A stretch of DNA of 64,000 nt from Azorinus chamasolen (lineage: Eukaryota > Mollusca > Bivalvia > Cardiida > Solecurtidae), in contig OY755241.1 of the NCBI GenBank assembly GCA_963576725.1, positions 29,576,853 through 29,640,852 of the forward strand, in the 5' to 3' direction. Of this stretch, positions 11,480 to 20,300 are shown piece by piece. Under the pieces are notes generated by a model. It searched no databases, was not told the origin of the DNA, and saw nothing but the letters and a program-made list of their open reading frames with translations. Numbering within the stretch: the stretch's first letter is position 1; each line of letters starts with the position of its first letter. A program made the position numbers and the translations under genes.

Positions 11480-11935
11480 TTCACAATGCCAAAGGTAAAG
11501 CTCTACGGCTCCGAGACCTGGAAGCATTCCAAGAGCATCGAACGCAAGCTCCAAGTCTTCATTAACAACTGCCTTCGCAGAGTCCTGAAGATAAGATGGC
11601 CCGAAAAGGTTATGAATGAAGAGCTTTGGAGGAAGACTAATTAAGCAGATATCAGTCATGCACACCATTAAAGAGATAGCGAGGAAGTGGCCATGGCTAG
11701 TGCACATTCTGCAGAGAGAACAGTCCAACATCACCCGCCAAGCTCTGGATTGGAATCCCTAGTGCAAACGTAAACGTGGTCGACCTGCACTGACCTGGCA
11801 GAGAACTCCGAGCTGCGGACAGACCGGCTGACATAGGGCGAGGGAGAGCGGAAAACAGAGACAACTGGCAGACGGTTGTGAAAGGCCCTATGCCCTCCCA
11901 TGGGCGAAGAGCAGTAAGTGAGTAAGTAAGTCAAT
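11480..11935 (+). mobile_element. Non-LTR retrotransposon relic (RT C-terminal part)
   Basis: Plus frame reads KLYGSETWKHSKSIERKLQV then FINNCLRRVLKIRWPEKVMN and EELWRKTN. This is the familiar end of RTE/jockey-group endonuclease-reverse-transcriptase proteins. It then breaks down with stops. A tail of GTAAGTGAGTAAGTAAGTC marks the 3' end. Non-functional. Confidence 0.8.
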
Positions 11936-13269
11936 CATGAAATCCAACATCCACCAGGTTAATTCACAATGCCAAAGGTAACGCGGCACAAGTGAACCCT
12001 TCTAATTACCCAGATATATGTTGGCAGCGGAAGTAGTTTGATAAGGATCTACACTGTTTACGTCTATGTTAGTCTTATCTAAAGTTATCAAACTGTTACA
12101 CAATTGCCGTATTTTGCCTCCCGTGGAGAGGGATTACTGGGAGTCGGGTAATTAGTTGTAGTAAGTCCTACACTGTAGGCTATAGATGCGATATCGTAGC
12201 TGTAAGACTGATAATGACTAGCGTCCAGTTTAGGAATAGAGCTACGTTATCGTATCTATGTAGGCTACAGTTCAGAGTCATTATAACATTACTGGGACCG
12301 AGTCACAGAAGATACTTGCAAATGGATTATCGTGAGATGACATCCTTCTATACTGAATCCACATCCTAAGTATGTCTTTATGAAGCTTTGTGCTACCCAT
12401 TGTACGAATTTATATATATAGTACGTAAAAAATATCCTAAAGGTCTATGCGAAAACTTCCATTCTGTATTCAGTTTGACATTCACAACCGGAAGTCCAAG
12501 GGAGGTTACTCCAATATTGTCGATTGAGAAACGTTGAAGAGGGAGGACACTTAAATTGTGGTAATGAAAAAAAAAGTTCTATGAAATCTTCTAATTACAT
12601 TATTAATGTTTACTATCAGTTAAGGCTAAACGTTTAATTCTATTTACAAGTTAGTAATATATTTTACGCTGGATGTAATTTTTTTTTATATATCAGCATT
12701 CGGACCCAAGACTTTTCACACCCGAGAGTGTTTTCATTTTGTTTACATTGTTCCAGAGACATATACAATGTATGAATATGTCTCTAGTTGTTCTGACAGT
12801 TCTGTTGAGCTGCCCTAATTACCCGAAACATTCAGACAGGCAAATATTCAAACTTCTCGGAAGTTCTCCTTGGGGTAATTAGGGCTGTGCTTATTATATA
12901 AAACAATATTTAATAAATATACAGCTTATAACAAAACACAATTGTACCCCCCCCCCCCCCCGCCCCCCGGGCCCATTATATAATTATTAAAAAAGCTTTT
13001 GTTGTTATTGTGCATGAAATCACGAGGTAAATCTGTATTACTTCGTGTTGAAAGTATTCCTATATTAGACAATTTTATTTTCATTTTTGATTTAGCATTT
13101 GACTACCAACATACCAGTAACAATTAAATCTTTACATATGTACAGCCCCCTTTACACAAATTTCTATATGTACTGCAGGTATGTAGCACTTAGTTTTTTG
13201 CCAAAATATTTACCGTGACGTGAATATTCGTATAAGTAATAAATTATAATGGCATCATAAATATTAAGT
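11936..13269. other. Intergenic region between NUBPL and TRMT10B
   Basis: No exon could be assigned. It holds a CCCTAATTACCC inverted pair (about 12813-12894) and a poly-C run at 12947-12968. The first exons of both genes and their promoter(s) probably lie here or nearby. Confidence 0.4.
12947..12968 (+). repeat. Poly-C tract
   Basis: Fifteen C, one G, then six more C. Length in an assembly is unreliable. Confidence 0.9.
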
Positions 13270-13272
13270 CAG

Positions 13273-13690
13273 GCGTGGTGTGGTGATCTAGTGGTAACGT
13301 ACATGACTACCATTCCGGAGTTCAGATCCTGGTCCCAGAAATTTCAGAGATGCTTTTCTGTGTCTCCCACCCACATGGAGTCGGAGAAAAAATGTCTGTG
13401 AAACTTGAAGAGCCTGAAAAGTAGTCAATAGCCCACATTGACATGTGACAGCGCTTAATTGTCACAGTGAGTCCGAAAGAGCCTAGCCATGATTGCATGG
13501 AAAAGAGCTGTGTGTTTGTGATAAGTGCTGAGTAGATTCCACCAGCATATGAAGAGTCAGTCTATCTGAATATTGGTGCGAAAGCACTCAGGGAGCCATG
13601 GCAAGGAGGGCCAACTTGGAGAGAAAACTGTGGAGACCACAGGGGGCCATATCGTGGGTCTAGATGGTCTAAAAAGTCAAAAAAATAGAT
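13273..13690 (+). mobile_element. Probable tRNA-derived SINE
   Basis: Starts with TGGTGATCTAGTGG (A-box-like) and 30 bp later GGAGTTCAGATCCTGG (B-box-like), the layout of a tRNA-type pol III promoter, followed by an unrelated body. Degenerate. Confidence 0.55.
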
Positions 13691-13919
13691 TGGGTCATTT
13701 TAGTGTTATATACTGTATATAATATGCATGATAATTATATATGAACAATTTAACCACGGCAGAAACTGTAGTAGCAGATCTATATTATACCATGATAAGC
13801 AAACAGAGCAGACCAGATTTGTTTGCAGATGCATTAAAAATGTGTCTTTATGAGACAAAGTATTTAATACTCACTTCATCAAACTGGCAGTGGAATAATT
13901 TGGCATTTGCTCAGGCCTC

Positions 13920-14163
13920 TTAACCCTTTAGTCCATAAATACACCTTTGTAAACAGAGTATACCCAGATCAGATAGCTCACATAGGAGCTGTCTGATCTG
14001 GGTCTGCTCTGTTTATATGATACAGATTTGATTCTACAGTTTGTGCCGTGACCAAAATTCAATGTGTCCATGTGGTATTAATTTATAACAAATTAATTTA
14101 ATTAATATTCATGATATCGGTACAGTACATTCTTACATGGATATTCATGGAGTAAAGGGTTAA
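13920..14163 (-). mobile_element. P2 MITE, intact TTAA ends
   Basis: TTAACCCTTTAGTCCATAAA to GGAGTAAAGGGTTAA, 244 bp, with TTAA at both borders. It ends 75 bp before the first recognised TRMT10B exon. Confidence 0.8.
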
Positions 14164-14237
14164 ACACGTTTTCAAAGGACACTGTGACTTTAAATAAAAA
14201 ACATATATTATTAGATGTTGCTGCTTGTTTTTTATAG

Positions 14238-14325
14238 GCTCAATAAAGTCATGGAAGTGAATGGTGCCAGCCTTGAGACCAGCCTTGAAATTCCTGAAGC
14301 TGAACCAAAGACAAAAAGACCTGCA
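14238..14325 (+). CDS. TRMT10B: TRMT10B first recognised exon
   Basis: Acceptor TTTTTTATAG before 14238, donor GTATGT after 14325. ATG at 14251 gives MEVNGASLETSLEIPEAEPK followed by TKRPA. The 13 nt before the ATG carry no in-frame stop, so the exon could be fully coding with an upstream start. It ends in phase 0. Confidence 0.75.
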
Positions 14326-17300
14326 GTATGTATGATGGGTAACCAATTTCATTGCTAGCATGCTGAGACTGTAATATTGTTGTTGTTTCAATAATCTGCA
14401 GGATATTTTATGATTACCAAATGTTCTTAATTCAATCCTTTAACCTGGTGAATATTAAAATTTTATATTAGCATTAATGACATCATGAATATTTATTAGC
14501 CGAAGTTTTACATGAACTGTTTGAAATTGGTAGAAACTTTAGTGACAGATCTGATATGATTTTACAGTAAAACCTCTCTATAAAGGCAACTAAATTACAT
14601 CAAGTATTTTGTGTTAAAAGGTAGGTGACTGCTTAAAGCAAGCTGAAAGTAAAACAGAACGCTCCTATAGGAGCGTTCTGTTTTACTTTCATCTTGCTTT
14701 AAGCAGCCACCTGCCCTAAATACCAACTAATTCACACAATTTAGTGGTCATTATAGAGGGGGCTTACTGTATAAGCAAACAAAGCAAATCCTGGGTCTAC
14801 TCTGTTTGCAAAGGCATGGAAAGAAGTTTACATAAAGAAAAGGGTTAAGACCCCTTTTGGCTGATCACTATAGAGAGGTTTTATTGTAAAAATGATGTCT
14901 GCTTTTTTAAAACTTCAATCTGATCCTGCTATGATTAGGTGGATGAATTTATATACAGTAAAACTCCTCTAAACCAGATGTTGAATTTAGTGTAAATAAC
15001 GGTCTTGGAGACAGGTGGCAGCTTAATGCAGGATGAAAGTCATGCAGAAAACTCCTCAGAAGAAACTTCCTGTATGACTTTCGCCCTTCATTAAATAGCC
15101 ACCTGTCTAAAAGTATCTAAATTCTTCTCTACTAGAATCCTGGTTTAGAGGGGTTTTACTGTGATGATATTATAAATTCTGAAGCATCAGGTCTATATCA
15201 TTTCATCAGCAAACTGAGCAGACCCTAATCAGATGACTCCTGTGGGAGCCGTCTGATCTGGTTCTACTCTGTTGGCAAAGATCTTTATCTTTATCAGATA
15301 AATGGTTAACTATATTACCCTTTACTCCATCAATGCACCTTTCTACATACAAATGCCTTTCTATGCAAACAGAGTAGTCCCAGATCAGATGGTTCCTAAC
15401 TTCCTATAATATAATATAGATATGATGCTACAGTTTCTGCCATTGCCAAAAATTCCCATCTCTTTGTTGTATTATAACAAATTAATATAATACACATTCA
15501 TGACATCATTATTTCCTACATGAATATTCAGGGAGGAAAAGGTTGTTCACTTGCAAAATCTGTCATCTGCTTCTATTGTCATTTAAAACATAAATCAAAG
15601 CTTCAAAGAGATTCTAATACAGATCCAAACTGATTGAAAAACAAAAGTAAAAAATTGATCCATGATGATGATCAGAGGTCCAGATAAGTTGCATAAATTT
15701 AAACATTTTTAACAATAGGTCTTTTATTTCTCCACCAAACCCTGTACATGTACGGTGACCATTCTTTGGAATCATCTCTTTGAGATGATTTTAAATGATG
15801 GTTACAGTATAGGGTTTGATGGAGAATTGACAATTTTAGTATTTGGGTATGCACCTTTATCTGACACTCTGCATGATGTTGAAAGAGTTGATTATATTGC
15901 AGAGATCAGAGAGGAAGCGGAAGCATTATGAGGAGGTGTTGCAGATGAAGAGAGAAAACAGGAAACAGAAGAAATTGGAGAGGAAGTTGAGACAGCAACA
16001 GAACAATGTGGACGGACAGACACAGGAGACTGATAGGAAGAGCAAGAAAGAAATGAAACTAGAAATAAAGGCAAGGCTAGAGGAAGCCATGAGGACTGGA
16101 CAGAAGATCTGTATAGACTGCAGCCTGGAGGAGTTTATGAATGATAAGGTTACCCCTTTCCCTGTTCTTCATTCATGTAAGAAATACATGTAATGACACC
16201 ATGAATATTTATTATCTGATTTTTTTTATAGTGTAATGTTTTCAAGGAATGGTTTTGCTCTGACAGAATCTGTAGAATCAGATCTATTATACATAATGTC
16301 AAAAGCAAACAGAGCAGACCCTGATCAGATGACTCTTATATGATCCATCTGATCTGGGTCTACTTTGTTTGCAAATGCATGAAAATGCATTTATATGAAG
16401 GAAAATATGTTTGCTCATTTCTCACCCATTTACTCCCATACTATTGATGAATACTGAACTAATCCATTTGTTCAGGAGCAAACAGAATATATTAAATTAG
16501 GTTTTAATTGGTTCAGCTAACAGTGCAGACCGTGATCAGATTTTCCTGTAGGATCTACACTGTTTACCTACCAGTATGTTCCAGATTTGGAGAGTAAATG
16601 GATTAACCCTTTACCCCATGAATAGTAATGAAAGAAATTATGGTATCATGAATATTAATTAGATTAATTATTATTATAGAACATGAACACAGAACGTTTT
16701 GGCCTTGACTTATACTGCAGAATCATATCTATATCATATCATATAACCAAGCAGACTATACCAACTAACTCTTTCCCTCATACACACACCTTTACATACC
16801 ATGGCATACAGAGTAGACCCAGATTAGATGGCTGTCTGATCAGAGTCTGCTCTGTTTGAATATAAAATTATAAAAGATCTAACTTGACAGTTCTACCAAT
16901 ACCAAATATTCCTGTGCATAATAATATAGTAAAACCCCGCTAATGCGACCACCTAAAAGAGGTATACTTCTAGATGGTAGAGGCAGGTGGTAGCTTAATG
17001 TATTAAGACACATATTTATTCATTAAGTGGTCGCATTAGAGGGGTTCTACTGTATATGCCATTTTAAAAAATCAGTCAATAAATATTCATGTCATTATTT
17101 CTTACATGAATATTCATGAAGTAACGGTTTAATCATTACTCTCAAAAGAACCTTCTCACAATCAGTTTTTGTTACCATAAGACAGTGAATATAAGAACTA
17201 TTACTGTTTCAAAGATAGGATATGACCCATGTGACATTTTCCCAAATGAACATTTATACATGTCAGGTCTTTGAATATTAAGTAGCCAAATATCTATAAT

Positions 17301-20300
17301 TGCTTCTAGGATTTTTAACTTACTCAAATCTACATTATTTTATAAGCGAACTGAGCAGACCCTGGTCAGGTGGCTCATATAGAAACAGTTCAATCTGGGT
17401 ATACGCTGTTTGGTGCAAATGAGTAAAGGGTTAAACAATTTGGAATGACTCACTGTTTTATTCAGCATCAAACTCTGCATAGGTATTATAATATCATACC
17501 AAATTTCAGCCATACTGAAGTTTCTGTAACCCTTTACTCCATAAATACACATTTGATACATTTGCAAACAGAGTAGAGTTTGATCAGGTGGCTTCATAGC
17601 AGAAGACTGATCATGGTCAGCTTTCGTTGCTTGTAACGTAATACAGAGCCGATTCTACAGTTTCTGCCAGTGACAAAAACATGTCCTTGCTCATATGCCA
17701 GTATTATAATTTAGCTTCATAAATATTCATGGAGCGAACAGTGAAGAAAGGCTCATGCTTTATTCTCAATGTCCTGCTGTTGTTTTGTTGCAGGAGAAAG
17801 GCAAATTGGCCATGCAGGTTGGAAGACTGTATGGATCCAACAGAAAGGCAGATAACCCCGTCCATCTCTACCTGACAGGACTGAGAAGGGAGGGAACTCT
17901 ATATCAAGAGTGTGGCAGAAAAAACGATGGCTTTCTCAATTATATGGTACATTTAAAAAAATATCGCTTTATGTATATTTCTTTATTTTCTTCAGATAAT
18001 ATATATGTAATATATGAATAAGACTTATCTGGGTATTTTCTTAACCCATTCCCTCATAGGCTATTTTTAGATCCAACCACTTTGAATAAATCTACCCGAA
18101 ACAAGCATTAACTAGAGAAAGGCAACATTTTAGAATTTTGTAGTTTGAAACCATTGTGATAAATAGAGCATTTGCTCCTATAGGAGCAAAGGCTCTAATT
18201 ATCACAATTGTTTCAATAGGCGATTTTTACAGAGGCGTAGAAAGGTGTATTTATGGAGGAAAGGGTTAATTGGATCATATTTGAGCTGTCTAGTCGGGGT
18301 CTGCTCTGTTTATTTTACAGGATACAGTAATGCAACCACCTAAAGGAGGCATGCTAGGTGATTTGTTTATTTATCTCTTCAGATTGACATAGAAGAAAAG
18401 GGTCATACAGAGTTATTTCCCCTGGACAAAATTGTATACCTGAGTCCAGATGCAGATAAAGCCCTCACTGACCTTGATCCAGATATGGTCTATGTTATTG
18501 GAGGTTTGGTTGATGAAAGTATATCAAAAGTGAGAATTTTTAATTACAATATATATTGAAGTCTTTGTTTATCTTGGCTTTGATCCTTTACCTGATGAAT
18601 ATTCATGTAACAGTGACTTTATGAATATTAACTCATTCACTCATAGGCTATTTTTAGATCCAACCTCTTTGAATAAATCTACCGAAAGGGAGCGTTAACT
18701 ACAGAAAAGGAAAATTTTAGAATTTTGTAGTTCTGAAACCATTGTGATAAATAGAGCATTTGCTCCTTAGGAGCAAATGCTCTATTTATCACAATGGTTT
18801 CAAAAAGTGACTTTTACAGAGGTGTAGAAAGGCGTATTTATGGAGGAAAGGGTTAATATCAGTTTTATAATGGTGTTATGAACCATGGCACAAACTGTAC
18901 AATCTGATCTACTCTATTTTATAAACAAACAGAGTCATCTTATATGGGTCTACTCTGTTGCCAAAGGCATCAAAATGTGTTTTCATCTGGTAAATGTAGA
19001 TAGACCCTGTAGGAAGTGTGTGATCAGGGTCTGCTCTGTTTGGTTAAAGTCATGTATAGATCTGTTTCTTTAATGTCTGCCAAGCTGAAAAATTCCTTGA
19101 CCATGTTCATTTTAAATGATTATGTCCTTGGTTATTAAAACCCTTTCCTCCATAAATACGCCTTTCTATGCCTCTGTAAAAGTCACCTTTTGAAACCATT
19201 GTGATAAATAGAGCATTTGCTCCTATAGGAGCAAATGCTCTATTTATCACAATGATTTCAAACTACAAAAATATTCTAAAAATTTTCTTTTTCCCCAGTT
19301 AATGCTCCTTTTCGGTAGATTTATTCAAAATGGTTGGATCTAAAAATAGCCTATGGAGGAATAAGTTAAACTGGGAAAGGATTAAACAGTGAAAGAGTTA
19401 ACCCTCTCCTCCATAGGTTATTTTTATACCCAACCTCTTGAATGAATCTACCCAAAATGAGCATTCACTAGAGAAAAGTAAAATTTTAGAATTTTGTAGT
19501 TTGAAACCATTGTGATAAATTTTATTATTGTGATTAATTTTATTATTTATCACAATGGTTTCAAGAAGTGGTTATAACAGAGGTGTAGAAAGGTGTATTT
19601 ATTGAGGAAAGGGTAGATAGCCTCTCAGAACCTAAAATGAATCAGTACTGCATGTATCTGCAGTTTGTAAACCTTTCTCCAGATCAGAGTTTGATCGGAC
19701 ATCAATTTTTACAGCAGGATAAAAGATAATACATGGTTTAAATCTCTTGCATGCTTAATGAAAGAGTTCTTTCCCATTAACCGTTTTCCTCCATAGGCTA
19801 TTTTTAGATCCAACCACTTTGAATAAATCTACTGAAAAGGAGTAGTAACTAGAGAAAAGGAAAATTGTAGAACATTGTAGATTGAAACCATTGTGATAAA
19901 TGGCAATGGTTTCAACAGGTGATTTTTACAGAGGCTTAGAACGGCGCATTTATGGAGGTAAGGGTTAAAGGTGACCCGAAGTTCAAAGCAAATGGCAAAT
20001 GGTATAGACTCAAATCAGACAGCTCTTGAATAAGTCAATTGATCAGGGTCCACACTAGATGCTACTGCATCTGTCTAAGTAAAAGCTGATTAAAACATCT
20101 CTTGATAAACAATGGAATTCTATTACTACTTGTCAGAAAGCAGTCAGGTGTGATGTAAAACGGCAGGAATTATGAGGAATACGTGTTATATATAACACGG
20201 AGTCAGTAGCTCTCTGATCATTGGCCCATTCCCTCATATTGACACCTTTTGATGCCTCTCTCAAAGTTTCTTTATGAAACCATTGTGATAAATAGAGCAT

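Noticed and set aside
11414..11934. Minus-strand frames of 106 and 67 codons
   Set aside because: They are antisense to a decayed LINE reverse-transcriptase relic read on the plus strand.
12440..12560. Candidate NUBPL exon 1 on the minus strand
   Set aside because: The ATGs seen there meet stop codons within a few residues and no donor joins in phase 0 with the P-loop exon.
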